Assembly: GCF_900143005.1 (NCBI RefSeq)
Contig: NZ_FRCS01000001.1
Coordinates: forward strand, 682,001-746,000
Source: Cryptosporangium aurantiacum
GTDB taxonomy: Bacteria > Actinomycetota > Actinomycetes > Mycobacteriales > Cryptosporangiaceae
Direction of reading: 5' to 3'
DNA length: 64,000 nt
How positions within the stretch are numbered: the first letter of the stretch is position 1; every line of letters begins with the position of its first letter. The notes beneath the pieces were generated by a model, which saw only the letters and a program-made list of their open reading frames with translations, ran no database searches and was not told the origin of the DNA. The position numbers were made by a program, and so were the translations under genes. Positions 1 to 9,397 of the stretch are shown piece by piece.

Positions 1-584
1 CCCGCGTCGTCGATCAGATCCAGAATGTCCCTGCGGCCGGGCAGGTTCCGACGCTCCAGCGCGAGCGCCCGCACGTCCGGAAGTGCCTCGGGGTACTGCT
101 GCGCTACTCGGCCGAGCACGGCAGCGGCGTCGTCCGGCCGGCCCTTCGCCACTGCGCACAGCTCGAGAGCGGTGATCGCCACCGCCGTCCGCGGCGGATA
201 GCCGGTGGGTACCGGCGTGTCGCGTGCGTGGTGCACGACGATGCCACGCCGGGAGCGGGTTCCGCGGTGCCTGGGCACGGTGACGTGGACCGCACGGAGG
301 TTCCGGGCGGGCAACAGGCGCCAGAGCACGCCGGCCGTCTCGTGGCTGAGCACCGCGTCCGGGCCGGCGTGCAGGAGCGCGACCCAGATCCTGGTCAGGA
401 AGGGCAGCGGGCCGGTGAAGGTTACGTAGATCCCCGGGATGGGGCGCTGCCAGCGTTTCGCGGCGAGGTTCGCGGCGATGTCGGCCGCACTCACCCCATG
501 CGCCAGGAGCTGCGTACGTGACACGGCGCCCTGCTGGTGCGCGAGCAGCGTCTGCCAGCCCTGCCCGCTGAGCGCCGTACCCAT
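1..584 (-). CDS. AbiEi-antitoxin-like / DUF559-type protein, N-terminal part (runs off the left edge)
   Basis: The reading frame starts at ATG 584 and stays open to base 1, so the C-terminus lies outside the window. The first 194 residues show the layout of a common actinobacterial family: an N-terminal winged-helix segment (LLAHQQGAVSRTQLLAHG), then WQRPIPGIYVTF, a SHETAGVLW motif and a VHVTVPRHRG strand. In this family the N-terminal module resembles AbiEi antitoxins and the C-terminus is usually a DUF559, very-short-patch-repair-like nuclease fold. No AbiEii-type toxin gene is visible next to it, so a toxin-antitoxin role should not be assumed. An internal GTG at 524 is a possible later start, but the sequence upstream of it is conserved in character, so ATG 584 is preferred. 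Confidence 0.7.
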   Translation of the reverse strand, partial: MGTALSGQGWQTLLAHQQGAVSRTQLLAHGVSAADIAANLAAKRWQRPIPGIYVTFTGPLPFLTRIWVALLHAGPDAVLSHETAGVLWRLLPARNLRAVHVTVPRHRGTRSRRGIVVHHARDTPVPTGYPPRTAVAITALELCAVAKGRPDDAAAVLGRVAQQYPEALPDVRALALERRNLPGRRDILDLIDDA

Positions 585-717
585 CCCGCCACGCTGACGG
601 CGCCGAACAGCTCCGCGCAGTGGCGCCGCTCGGATCTGTGGACGAGCGCAACGCCTGTGGATGAGCGCGCGGCTCAAGCCCGACGGCAACAGCACAGCCT
701 CCGCCCCCGCGGTCCGC

Positions 718-1040
718 CCCGCGCCCCGCGGGTCCGCGCCGCGCTCCCCGGCCCCGCGCCGCGCTCCCCGGTCCCGCGCCGCGCCCCGCGGGTCCGCGCC
801 GCGCTCCCCGGCCCCGCGCCGCGCTCCCCGGCCCCGCGCCGCGCCCCGCGGGTCCGCGCCGCGCCCGGCGGGCCCCGCGCCGGCGCCGCGTCCGGCCTGT
901 CCGCGCCGCGTCCGCCTGTCCGCGCCGCGCCCCGCGGGTCTGCGCCGCGCCCGGTGGGCCCGCGCCGCGCCCCGCGGGTCTGCGCCGCGCCCGGTGGGGG
1001 CCGTGCCGCGCCCCGCGGGCCCGCGCCGCGTGGGCCGCGT
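718..1040. repeat. GC-rich tandem array, 20-bp unit (60-bp higher-order period)
   Basis: The non-coding gap between the AbiEi-like gene and the end of lhr is filled with degenerate 20-bp units built on GCGCCCCGCGGGTCCGCGCC. In the first part three variants alternate to give an exact 60-bp period (bases 721, 781 and 841 begin equivalent units). Copies drift towards the right end. No frame crossing the array looks like a real gene. The 20-bp period is not a multiple of three, unlike the arrays inside genes elsewhere in the window. Confidence 0.85.
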
Positions 1041-1084
1041 GCCGCGTGCGTCCGGCCGACCGGCGCTGCGCGAACGCGGGCGAG

Positions 1085-4000
1085 CTACCCGCGCAGGCGG
1101 AGGCCTCGTGGCGTCGGGCGGAAGCCGGCCGCTTCGAGGGCGTCGGCGAGCGGGCTTCCGCCCACGTGGGCGCCGTCGGCGCGCTCCACGGCGAGCCCGC
1201 CGAGGCGCCCCGCGTGCACCGCCTCCGCCAGCGCACCGGCAGCCAGCGTCAGTGCCGCCGGATCGTCGCGATAGGAGAGCAGCGTCTTGCCGCCCCGCTC
1301 CACATAGAGCGTCAGTGCCCCGTCGACCAGCACCACGACGGCACCGGCCTTCCGCCCGGGTTGGTGCCCCCGCGTCCGCCCCTTCGCCGGCGCGGTGTCC
1401 GCCGGCGCGGGCTCGCCGCCGGGCCCGCCGACTGCGCCAGCACTACCAAGACCGCCAGGCCCGCCGGGCCCGCCGAGGCCGCCAGAGCCGCCGGGCCCGC
1501 CGAGGCCGCCAGAGCCGCCGGGCCCACTGAGACCGCCGGGCCCGGCGAGGCCGCCGGGCCCGCCGGCCAAACCGGTGTCGCCGTTCCCCTCCCGGCCCGG
1601 CCACGGCAGCGCCGCGCCGTACGGGTTGGCCGGGTCGGTGGCCGCCAGCACGACGGCCTGCGGCTGCCGCTCGTCGGCCTCCAGCTCGGCCGCGACCGCG
1701 CGCAGCCGCTCGACTGCTCCCGGCTCGGCGAACTGCGCCCCACCGAGCCCTTCGACGAAATACCCGCGCCGCACTCGCCCGGTGTCCTCCGCGGCGCCGA
1801 GCACCCGGTACAACGCCCCGAACCCACCGGCCAACCGCTCGGGACCGACCGTGCCCCGCACGACGACCCCGTAGCGGTCGAGCATGACCTCGGCGGCGGC
1901 ATGGGTCCGGCGGGTCGTGTCCAGTTCGCGGTCGGGCACGAGTGACCACCGCCCGGCCATCGTCGGCGGACCGCTCCGGCTCGGCAGCGCGGGCCGTGGA
2001 ACACCCCGGCCGTCCGCCGCGCCGACCCCGCTGAGCCCACCCAGTCCCGGCCGGCCGACCCGGCGGAACCGCCCGGCCGGCGCCGCCCGGCGTACCGGAT
2101 GGCGCGTCCGCCCGCCGCTCTGCAGCGCCCGCAGCGGAGCGAGCGTGTCGTTCGTGACCACGCCTGCCCACACCAGGTCCCACACCGCGGCGGCCAGCTC
2201 GGCGTCGTCGGTGGTGCCCAGCTCGGCGCCGATCGCGTCGGCGAGCGCACGGAAGAACAGCGCCCGCCCGTCGGCCAGCGCGGTGAGCACCGCATCGTGC
2301 AGCGGAGTCGAGCTCCACTCCGCGGGCGGCGGCAGCAGCAGCGGAGCGGCGTCCGCGTAGGCGAGCGTCACCCACCCGTCGTCGCCGGGTAGCGACCCGG
2401 CACCGCTCCAGACCACCTCGCCCGCCGTGCACAGCTCGTCGAGCAGCGCAGGGGAGTAGTCCGGCACCCGGGAGGCCAGCACCAGCTGCTCCAGCGCCGA
2501 CGCCGGCACCGCGAGCCCCTGCACCTGCTCGATCGCGCGCAGCAGGGCGTCGGCGGCGCCGGTGCGAGGCCCGGCCGACCGGGAGCCGTGACGACCGCCG
2601 CTCTGCTGCGCCGCGGTCACCTGCTGCCAGCGCGCCAGGAACGTCGCGTACGCGGCCGGGCCGACCGGCTCGACCTCCTTCCGAAGCGCGGCCAGCGACC
2701 GGCGACGCAGCGTCCGCAGCACCTCGGCGTCACACCACTCGGTGCCGGCGCCGTCGGGGCGGAACTCGCCGGACGTGACGCGCCGGGTGGCGGCCAACCG
2801 CTGCAGTGCGCCGTGCACCACCGCGACGCCGAGCCCGAACCGTTCGGCGCACTCGGCCGCGCGGAACGGCCCGTGCGTGCGGGCGTACCGGCTCACCAGG
2901 TCTCCGAGCGGATCGCGCACCGGCTCGGTGAACGCCTCCGGGACGCCGACCGGCAGCGCCACGCCGAGCGCGTCCCGCACCCGTCCGGCGTCCTCGATCG
3001 CCAGCCAGCGCTCGGTGCCCGCGATCCGCACTCGGATCGCCCGCCGCGCCGCCTCCAGCTCGGCGAGCCACTCGGGCGTCGCTCCGCGTTCGACGGCCTC
3101 GGCCGTGCTCAACCCGCCGAGCACGCGCAGCAGGTCGGCCGTCGAGTCGAGGTCGTGGGCCCGGCGCTCCTCGGTGAGCCGCTGCAGCTGCCGCTCGGTC
3201 TCGGCGATTACGGCCGGGTCGAGCAGCTCGCGCAGCTCCGCTCGGCCGAGCAGTTCGGACAGCAGCGACGAGTCCAGCGCGAGCGCCTGCGCACGCCGCT
3301 CGGCCAGCGGAGCGTCGCCCTCGTAGAGGAACGCGCCGACGTAGCCGAACAACAGCGAGCGGGCGAACGGCGACGGGGCGGGTGTCTCCACCTCGACCAG
3401 CCGCAGCGTCCGGGACTGCAGCTCGCGGGTGAGCCCGACCAGCCCCGGCACGTCGAAGACGTCCTGCAGGCACTCGCGCATCGTCTCCAGGACGATCGGG
3501 AACGAGCCGAACTCCGAGGCCACCCCGAGCAGCTGCGCGGCGCGCTGGCGCTGCTGCCAGAGCGGCGTGCGCCGCCCCGGGTTCCGGCGGGGGAGCAGCA
3601 GCGCCCGCGCCGCGCACTCCCGGAAGCGGGACGCGAACAGCGCGGAGCCGCCCACCTCGTCGGTGACCAGCGGCTCGATCTCCTCGGGCTCGAACAGCGC
3701 CAGGTCTGCGGTGGGCGTGGCCAGCTCCCCGGTGACGTCCGGCAACCGCAGCACGATCCCGTCGTCGGAGTGCAGCGCCTGGACGTCCAGGCCGGTGCGT
3801 TCCCGCAGCCGGGCCGCGATCGCCAGCGCCCACGGCCCGTTGACCGGCGTTCCGAACAGGGAGTGCACGACGACCCGCCAGTCGCCGAGCTCGTCGCGGA
3901 AGCGCTCGACGACGATCGTGCGGTCGTTCGGGAGCCTGCCGGTGGCCTGGCGCTGCTCCTCCAGGTAGGCGAGCAGGTTGGTGGTGGCCCACTGGTCGAG

Positions 4001-5977
4001 CCCTGCGGTGGCGGCCCTGGCCTGTGCGGCGTCGGCGTCGAGCGCGGACAGCTCGCGGAGGAAACCGCCGATCGCGCGCCCCAGCTCGACCGGGCGGCCT
4101 GCGGTATCGCCCTTCCAGAACGGCATCCGCGCCGGTTGGCCGGGGGCGGGCGTCACCAGCACGCGGTCGTGGGTGATCTCCTCGATCCGCCAGGACGTCG
4201 AGCCGAGCAGGAAGACGTCGCCGACCCGCGACTCGTAGACCATTTCCTCGTCCAGCTCGCCGACCCGCCGACCGGGTTCGCCGGGCCCACCGACCAGGAA
4301 CACCCCGAACAGGCCGCGGTCAGGGATCGTGCCACCGCTGGTGACGACCAGCCGGTGCGCGCCGGGCCGGGCCGTGAGGACGCCGGTCACCCGGTCCCAC
4401 ACCAGCCGCGGACGCAGCTCGGCGAAGTCGTCGGACGGGTAGCGGCCGGCCAGCATGTCGAGCACCGACTCCAGCGCGGAGTCGGGCAGCTCGGCGTACG
4501 GAGCCGCCCGCCGCAGCACCGACGCCAGGTCGTCGACCGTCCACGGTTCCATCGACACCATCGCCACGATCTGCTGCGCGAGGACGTCGAGCGGGTTGCG
4601 TGGATACCGCATCGCCTCGATCTGCCCGGCCGCCATCCGCTCGGCGACCACCGCGCAGGAGATCAGGTCACCCCGGTGCTTGGGGAACACGACCCCGCGG
4701 GACGCGGCGCCGACCTGGTGACCGGCCCGCCCGATGCGCTGCAGCCCGGACGCGACCGACGGCGGCGCCTCGACCTGGACGACCAGGTCGACCGCGCCCA
4801 TGTCGATGCCCAGTTCCAGACTGGACGTCGCGACGACCGCAGGCAGCCGACCGGCTTTGAGGTCCTCCTCGATGCCCCGGCGTTCTTCCCGGGAGACCGA
4901 GCCGTGGTGCGCGCGGGCCACGACCGGGGCCGCTCCCGCCGCCGCGCCGGCCTGCGCCATGATCTCGGCGGGCATCCGCTGCGACTGCGCGCCGGGCTCG
5001 GCTTCTTCCACCCGCTCCTCGGCCAGCTCGTTGAGGTGCGCGCAGAGCCGCTCGGCCAGCCGCCGCGAGTTCGCGAACACGATCGTCGAGCGGTGGGCGC
5101 CGACCAGGTCGAGCACACGCTCCTCGACCGCGGGCCAGATCGAGTTGCGACGGGGGGCGCCCAGCGCGTTGCCCTCGACCTCGCCGGACGGCTCACCGAG
5201 CTGGGACATGTCCTCGACCGGCACTTCGACGGTCAGCTCGACCTGTTTGGACGCCGGCGGCTGGACGATGGTCACCGGCCGGGCGCCGCCCAGGAACCGG
5301 GCGACCTCGTCGACGGGGCGCACGGTCGCCGACAGCCCGACACGCTGCGCGGGCTGCTCCAGCAGTTCGTCCAGCCGCTCCAGGCAGAGCGCCAGGTGGG
5401 CGCCGCGCTTGGTGCCGCACACCGCGTGCACCTCGTCGACGATGACCGTGTCCACCCCGCGGAGCGCGTCCCTGGCTTGCGAGGTGAGCAGCAGGAACAG
5501 CGACTCGGGCGTGGTGATCAGGATGTCGGACGGCGCGCGGGTGAACGCGCGGCGGTCGACCGCGGGGGTGTCGCCGGTGCGCATGGCGACGGTGATCGCG
5601 GGCTCCGGGTGCCCGAGCCGCTGGGCGGCTTGCCGGATGCCTGCCAGCGGGGCACGCAAGTTGCGCTCGACGTCCGCTGCAAGGGCTTTTAGCGGGCTGA
5701 CGTACAGCACCCGGCAACGGCGGGAGGCGTCCTCGGCGGGTTTCCGGCTCAGCCGGTCGAGCGCGGACAGGAACGCGGCGAGGGTCTTGCCGGAGCCGGT
5801 CGGTGCGACGACCAGCACGTCGTCGCCCTTGCCGATCGCCGACCAGGCGCCCAGCTGGGCCGGGGTCGCGTCTGCGAACGCGGCTCGGAACCAGGCGCGC
5901 GTGGGTTCGCCGAACGCCTCGACCGGATCCGGCCCCGGGAACGCCCAGCGGGAGTCGTCGCTACCTCGAGCTGCCAC
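1085..5977 (-). CDS. lhr: Lhr-type large ATP-dependent helicase
   Basis: This 1630-residue superfamily 2 helicase has the length and architecture of actinobacterial Lhr, a 3'-5' DNA/RNA-DNA translocase linked to DNA repair. Visible motifs are Walker A APTGSGKT (residues 58-65), TTPES, the DEVH box (181-184), an SAT motif III, FANSRR, and the helicase C-domain signature VATSSLELGIDMGAVDL followed by QRIGRAGH. The rest matches the Lhr winged-helix, beta-barrel and C-terminal domains in order. Near the C-terminus (about bases 1446-1560) there is a glycine/proline-rich GGPGG low-complexity insert. The start is GTG 5977, 57 residues before Walker A; no strong ribosome binding site is visible. The gene stands alone on the minus strand. 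Family assignment is secure; the physiological substrate is inferred from homologues. Confidence 0.93.
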   Translation of the reverse strand: MAARGSDDSRWAFPGPDPVEAFGEPTRAWFRAAFADATPAQLGAWSAIGKGDDVLVVAPTGSGKTLAAFLSALDRLSRKPAEDASRRCRVLYVSPLKALAADVERNLRAPLAGIRQAAQRLGHPEPAITVAMRTGDTPAVDRRAFTRAPSDILITTPESLFLLLTSQARDALRGVDTVIVDEVHAVCGTKRGAHLALCLERLDELLEQPAQRVGLSATVRPVDEVARFLGGARPVTIVQPPASKQVELTVEVPVEDMSQLGEPSGEVEGNALGAPRRNSIWPAVEERVLDLVGAHRSTIVFANSRRLAERLCAHLNELAEERVEEAEPGAQSQRMPAEIMAQAGAAAGAAPVVARAHHGSVSREERRGIEEDLKAGRLPAVVATSSLELGIDMGAVDLVVQVEAPPSVASGLQRIGRAGHQVGAASRGVVFPKHRGDLISCAVVAERMAAGQIEAMRYPRNPLDVLAQQIVAMVSMEPWTVDDLASVLRRAAPYAELPDSALESVLDMLAGRYPSDDFAELRPRLVWDRVTGVLTARPGAHRLVVTSGGTIPDRGLFGVFLVGGPGEPGRRVGELDEEMVYESRVGDVFLLGSTSWRIEEITHDRVLVTPAPGQPARMPFWKGDTAGRPVELGRAIGGFLRELSALDADAAQARAATAGLDQWATTNLLAYLEEQRQATGRLPNDRTIVVERFRDELGDWRVVVHSLFGTPVNGPWALAIAARLRERTGLDVQALHSDDGIVLRLPDVTGELATPTADLALFEPEEIEPLVTDEVGGSALFASRFRECAARALLLPRRNPGRRTPLWQQRQRAAQLLGVASEFGSFPIVLETMRECLQDVFDVPGLVGLTRELQSRTLRLVEVETPAPSPFARSLLFGYVGAFLYEGDAPLAERRAQALALDSSLLSELLGRAELRELLDPAVIAETERQLQRLTEERRAHDLDSTADLLRVLGGLSTAEAVERGATPEWLAELEAARRAIRVRIAGTERWLAIEDAGRVRDALGVALPVGVPEAFTEPVRDPLGDLVSRYARTHGPFRAAECAERFGLGVAVVHGALQRLAATRRVTSGEFRPDGAGTEWCDAEVLRTLRRRSLAALRKEVEPVGPAAYATFLARWQQVTAAQQSGGRHGSRSAGPRTGAADALLRAIEQVQGLAVPASALEQLVLASRVPDYSPALLDELCTAGEVVWSGAGSLPGDDGWVTLAYADAAPLLLPPPAEWSSTPLHDAVLTALADGRALFFRALADAIGAELGTTDDAELAAAVWDLVWAGVVTNDTLAPLRALQSGGRTRHPVRRAAPAGRFRRVGRPGLGGLSGVGAADGRGVPRPALPSRSGPPTMAGRWSLVPDRELDTTRRTHAAAEVMLDRYGVVVRGTVGPERLAGGFGALYRVLGAAEDTGRVRRGYFVEGLGGAQFAEPGAVERLRAVAAELEADERQPQAVVLAATDPANPYGAALPWPGREGNGDTGLAGGPGGLAGPGGLSGPGGSGGLGGPGGSGGLGGPGGPGGLGSAGAVGGPGGEPAPADTAPAKGRTRGHQPGRKAGAVVVLVDGALTLYVERGGKTLLSYRDDPAALTLAAGALAEAVHAGRLGGLAVERADGAHVGGSPLADALEAAGFRPTPRGLRLRG

Positions 5978-6756
5978 GCAACCATCGTGCCTCGCACCAC
6001 CGACAAAAATCGGCAGGGTCCGAACCGGTCAAGATCCACCCAAGGGTGGACGCACACGAGTTCAACCCACCGTTACGGTTCTAACACGCTGAGCGTTCGA
6101 ACGGCGGGGGGTCGGTCGGACGGCAGCGTGTAAACCGGGCGAAAGGGCGGTGAGTGGTGTTATCCACCGCGACGGGATCGAGCGTGCGAATGCCGTGGCA
6201 CGAGCGATCTGCTGGGCGCGCGTACTGAGTCGGACCCACCTCCGGCACAGCGACGCCAGCCCCGGTAACCCGGCGAGGAAACCCCGGCAGGGGAACCTGC
6301 CGGTTGATGGTCCGGTTCGCCGGGCCGATCACGGCACGAGGAAACCACCGCGGGGACGCGGTGATCGGTCGGCAAACTGCTGACGGTGCGACGCCGCCCG
6401 TTTACGGGCCGCGCGGTGAGATCGGTGAGCTGGTCGGATGGGGGTCCGGCTAGTACGACGGCGCCGGTCGGACCTCAAAGCACCGCACCGGTAGTTTCCG
6501 TCCTCCCGCGGAGAGGGGACGCACAGGAGGACCGGACGCCGGGCTCTGCCGCCTCCGGGCGCCAGGGGTCAGTGGGAAGCACGGCCGTCCAGCGGCTGGG
6601 CGGCGGAATCGAGGGGGTTCCGTCGTCCAGCCGCGCCATTAGACGTTTCAGGAGCGGCCACCGGCCGGTGTGTGGGGCGCACGACCGATGGAGGTGCGCT
6701 CCTCCGGGCGGCGGTATCGGGGGACTCCCGTCCTCGGTACCGCCGCCTGCTCGTGT
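5978..6756. other. Non-coding interval between lhr and the flavin-barrel/GNAT gene
   Basis: Short open frames occur on both strands, but none has a ribosome binding site, actinobacterial codon bias or a recognisable motif. The left end must carry the lhr promoter. The right end holds a probable terminator (see 6707-6747). I see nothing else I can support. Confidence 0.6.
6707..6747 (-). terminator. Probable terminator of the flavin-barrel/GNAT gene
   Basis: Two 13-bp arms (6707-6719 and 6735-6747) pair with one mismatch and lie just beyond the stop codon at 6757. There is no clear U-run, as is usual in high-GC actinobacteria. Confidence 0.5.
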
Positions 6757-8019
6757 TCAGGGGTTGGTCAGGCGCGCCCGAAGCCGGTCCCGGTGGGTCG
6801 GCCACTCGGTCGACGTCATGCCGTACAGCACGGTGTCCCGCCACGACCCGTCCTGACGCTGCTTGTGCCGGCGGAGCACCCCTTCCCGCACCGCCCCGAG
6901 CCGTTCGATCGCGGCCTGTGAGCGCAGGTTCAGGATGTCGGTGTGCCAGGTGACCCGCTCCGCTCCCAGCGTCTCGAACGCGTGGCCGAGCAGCAGCAGC
7001 TTCGCTTCGGTGTTCACCCCGGAGCGCCACCAGTCCCGGCCCAGGAACGTGTAGCCGATCGCGAGCGACGGCCGGGAGGGCTCGATCTCGTAGTACGACG
7101 TGCTCCCGATCGCCCGTCCGGTCACGGCGTCGACCTGTGCGAACGGCACCCGCTCGCCGCGTTCGGCGTCGGCCAGCGCGACCTCGACGAACCGCGTCAT
7201 CTCCTCGATCGTCGACGGAACCGGATGCGGGATGTGCTCGTGCACCTCCGGGTCGCTCGCGGTGGCGAGCAGGTCCTCGACGTGCTGCAGTCCGAGCGGC
7301 TCCAACCGGACGAACTGTCCTTCCAGTACCGGTGCGCGATGCCAGGTGTCGCGCGGAACCGATCCGCGCCGATAGGCGGACAAATAGTGCGGCGTCGGGG
7401 TCGGTCCGAGGTCGGCGGACGCCACCGGCGGCCCGGCCACCGTCCGCATCGGCAGGAAACCGGCCCAGTAGGCGAGCCCGTAGTCCTCCGGCTCCTCCTC
7501 CACGACCGCGCCGGGCACCAGCCGGTCGCCGATCTTCGCCGACGCCTCCGACAGCGGGATCGCCAGCACCGCGGTCGCCGCCAGTTCCTTGTTACTGGGC
7601 GGCCGGCAGTCCGCCGCGCGGCCCGGAGCGGCCTGCTCGAGCAGCGCGTCGAGCGCGCGGAGCTTCTCGTCCCGGTCGCGGACCGGCCGGGCGAGCCCGT
7701 GCACGATCACCGAGCGGTAGTCCACCGAGTGGTTGAAGCCCGAGCGCGCGAACACCAACCCGTCGATCAGCGTCACCGTGACGCACACCGGGACGCCGTC
7801 GTCAGCCTCGCGGAGCGGCCGGCTGCCGGTAGAACCGTGCAGGTAGAGCGTGTCGTCGACGCGCGCGTGCAGCGTCGGAATGACCCGCGGGGCGCCGTCG
7901 ATCACGATCCCGAGGTGCGCGACCAGCGCCTCGTCGAGGATCGCGTGGATCGTCTCCCGGTCGTAGCGGGCGCGGTCGGCATACCGGGTCGGCACGGTGC
8001 GTGCGCTCGGCGCTCCCAT
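6757..8019 (-). CDS. FMN-binding split-barrel (PNPOx-like) / GNAT acetyltransferase fusion
   Basis: The 420-residue protein has two domains. Residues 1 to about 215 match the pyridoxamine-phosphate-oxidase-like flavin split barrel (ILDEALVAHLGIVIDG, LYLHGSTGSRPLR, VTVTLIDGLVFARS, YRSVIVHG). Residues from about 235 form a RimJ/RimL-type GNAT acetyltransferase (FVRLEPL, IGYTFLGRDWWRSGVNTEAK, HTDILNLRSQAAIERLGA). The start is ATG 8019, preceded by GAGGAG at a 5-nt spacing; a longer upstream frame has no such support and would run across the operator. It is transcribed divergently from a MocR-type regulator, which suggests PLP- or amine-responsive control. The substrates of both domains are unknown. 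One-piece fusions of these domains exist in actinobacteria, so the fusion is probably real and not an artefact. Confidence 0.85.
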   Translation of the reverse strand: MGAPSARTVPTRYADRARYDRETIHAILDEALVAHLGIVIDGAPRVIPTLHARVDDTLYLHGSTGSRPLREADDGVPVCVTVTLIDGLVFARSGFNHSVDYRSVIVHGLARPVRDRDEKLRALDALLEQAAPGRAADCRPPSNKELAATAVLAIPLSEASAKIGDRLVPGAVVEEEPEDYGLAYWAGFLPMRTVAGPPVASADLGPTPTPHYLSAYRRGSVPRDTWHRAPVLEGQFVRLEPLGLQHVEDLLATASDPEVHEHIPHPVPSTIEEMTRFVEVALADAERGERVPFAQVDAVTGRAIGSTSYYEIEPSRPSLAIGYTFLGRDWWRSGVNTEAKLLLLGHAFETLGAERVTWHTDILNLRSQAAIERLGAVREGVLRRHKQRQDGSWRDTVLYGMTSTEWPTHRDRLRARLTNP

Positions 8020-8034
8020 TCTTGCTCCTCGATC

Positions 8035-8071
8035 TTTGTGCTGGTACAAACTTGAGTTTGTGCCGACACAA
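8035..8071. promoter_or_regulatory. Two-site MocR-type operator in the divergent promoter
   Basis: Two copies of TTTGTG lie 22 bp apart (8035 and 8057), about two helical turns. Each is completed to an inverted repeat: site 1 spans 8035-8050 (TTTGTGCTGGTACAAA) and site 2 spans 8058-8071 (perfect TTGTG-CCGA-CACAA). Site 2 contains the GTG start of the regulator, and site 1 is 16 bp upstream of the flavin-barrel start codon. Paired direct repeats two turns apart are typical for dimeric MocR/PdxR regulators, so binding by the adjacent gene product is a good inference. Confidence 0.75.
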
Positions 8072-9376
8072 TATCGGATCACCGGCCGGGGAGCGGACGA
8101 GATTTCCGAGGCCGTCGAACGCGGCATCCGCGACGGCGGCATCCTTCCCGGCGCCGCGCTACCCCCCGTGCGCCGGCTGGCCACCGATCTCGGGGTGGCC
8201 GCCACCACGGTGGCCGCCGCCTACGCTGACCTGCGGCGACGCGGTCTGATCGAGACGGCGGGGCGACGCGGTACCCGGGTCCGTCCGCGTCCCGCGACCG
8301 CGCCGCGCTCGGTGCACCTGCGGGTTCCGCCGGGCGCGCGTGACCTCTCCCACGGTGAGCCGGACCCGGAACTGCTCCCGCCGTTGGCACCGGTGCTGTC
8401 CCGCATCGATACCGGTCCGTTCGGTTATGCGGACGATCCGGTGCTGCCTGCCGTCCGTGAGGTGGCGGCCCGGCGCTTCGCCGCCGACGGCGTCCCGTCC
8501 GACGCGCTGACGCTCTGCCACGGCGCGTTGGACGCGATCGAACGGTGCCTGGTCATCCGGGTGCGTCCGGGTGACCGGGTGGCGGTGGAGGATCCGGCCT
8601 GGGGCAACGTGCTCGACCTGCTGGCCGCGCTCGGTGCGGAGCCGGTCGGCATGGCGGTCGACGAGCAGGGTCCGCTGCCGGACGCCGTTGCCGCCGCGCT
8701 CCGCCGGGGGGTCAGCGCGATGGTGGTGACCAGCCGGGCGCACAATCCCACCGGCGCGGCGATCAGCCCGGCCCGAGCCGAGGAGCTACGGAGCCTGCTG
8801 GCCGGCCACGACCTGCTGCTGATCGAGGACGACCACGCCGCCGAGCTGGCCGGTGTCCCGCTGGCACCGCTGGCAGGCGCAACACCGTACTGGGCCGCGG
8901 TCCGCTCGGTGAGCAAGCCCTACGGGCCCGACCTGCGCTGCGCGCTGCTCGCCGGTGACCCGGTGACGGTGGCGCGCGTCGACGGCCGCCGTCGGCTCGG
9001 GCCGGGCTGGGTCAGCCGGCTGACCCAGCAGATCGTGGCCCAGCTCTGGCAAGACCCCGCTGTGGACGCTGTGATCGCGCGCGCCGCAGCCACGTATGAC
9101 GCCCGTCGAGGCGCGCTGCTGGCCGCACTGCGGTCGGCCGGAGTGGCCGCCACCGGCCGGACCGGGCTGAACGTGTGGGTCCCGGTCGCCGACGAGACCG
9201 CGGCGGTGGCCACGCTCCGAGACGCGGGGATCGTGGTCGCGCCCGGTGCGCGGTACCGGGTGCACACCGGTCCGGGAGTGCGGGTCACCGCGAGCACGCT
9301 CCCGGTAGCGGACGCCGCGGGGGTGGCCGAGGTGGTAGCGGCGGCCTCCGCCACCCGCCTGTCCGCCCGGGCGTGA
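8060..9376 (+). CDS. MocR/PtsJ-family regulator (GntR HTH + class I aminotransferase fold)
   Basis: The 438-residue protein has an N-terminal GntR winged helix (about residues 4-75, with GILPGAALPPVRRLATDLGV and TTVAAAYADLRRRG) joined to a fold-type I PLP aminotransferase domain. Active-site features are retained: SRAHNPTGAA (225-234), LLIEDDHAAEL with the cofactor aspartate near 257-258, and the Schiff-base lysine in SVSKPYGPDLR (K286). MocR proteins usually sense PLP or its adducts and act on vitamin B6 or amino-compound genes. Similar proteins are annotated PtsJ. GTG 8060 is chosen because the motif order starts immediately after it. It lies inside the second operator, so the transcript has a very short leader or none and the protein probably represses itself. 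Confidence 0.88.
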   Translation: MPTQYRITGRGADEISEAVERGIRDGGILPGAALPPVRRLATDLGVAATTVAAAYADLRRRGLIETAGRRGTRVRPRPATAPRSVHLRVPPGARDLSHGEPDPELLPPLAPVLSRIDTGPFGYADDPVLPAVREVAARRFAADGVPSDALTLCHGALDAIERCLVIRVRPGDRVAVEDPAWGNVLDLLAALGAEPVGMAVDEQGPLPDAVAAALRRGVSAMVVTSRAHNPTGAAISPARAEELRSLLAGHDLLLIEDDHAAELAGVPLAPLAGATPYWAAVRSVSKPYGPDLRCALLAGDPVTVARVDGRRRLGPGWVSRLTQQIVAQLWQDPAVDAVIARAAATYDARRGALLAALRSAGVAATGRTGLNVWVPVADETAAVATLRDAGIVVAPGARYRVHTGPGVRVTASTLPVADAAGVAEVVAAASATRLSARA

Positions 9377-9397
9377 TCGCGCTTCGGGGCTCGCGCC

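Noticed and set aside
1-584. Abortive-infection toxin-antitoxin system
   Set aside because: Only an AbiEi-like domain is seen. No AbiEii partner is adjacent, and this family is usually a solitary actinobacterial protein.
2588-5692. A 1034-residue open frame on the plus strand opposite lhr
   Set aside because: It is a mirror of lhr codon bias in high-GC DNA. Its translation is arginine/glutamine-rich without domains, and lhr motifs on the other strand are complete.
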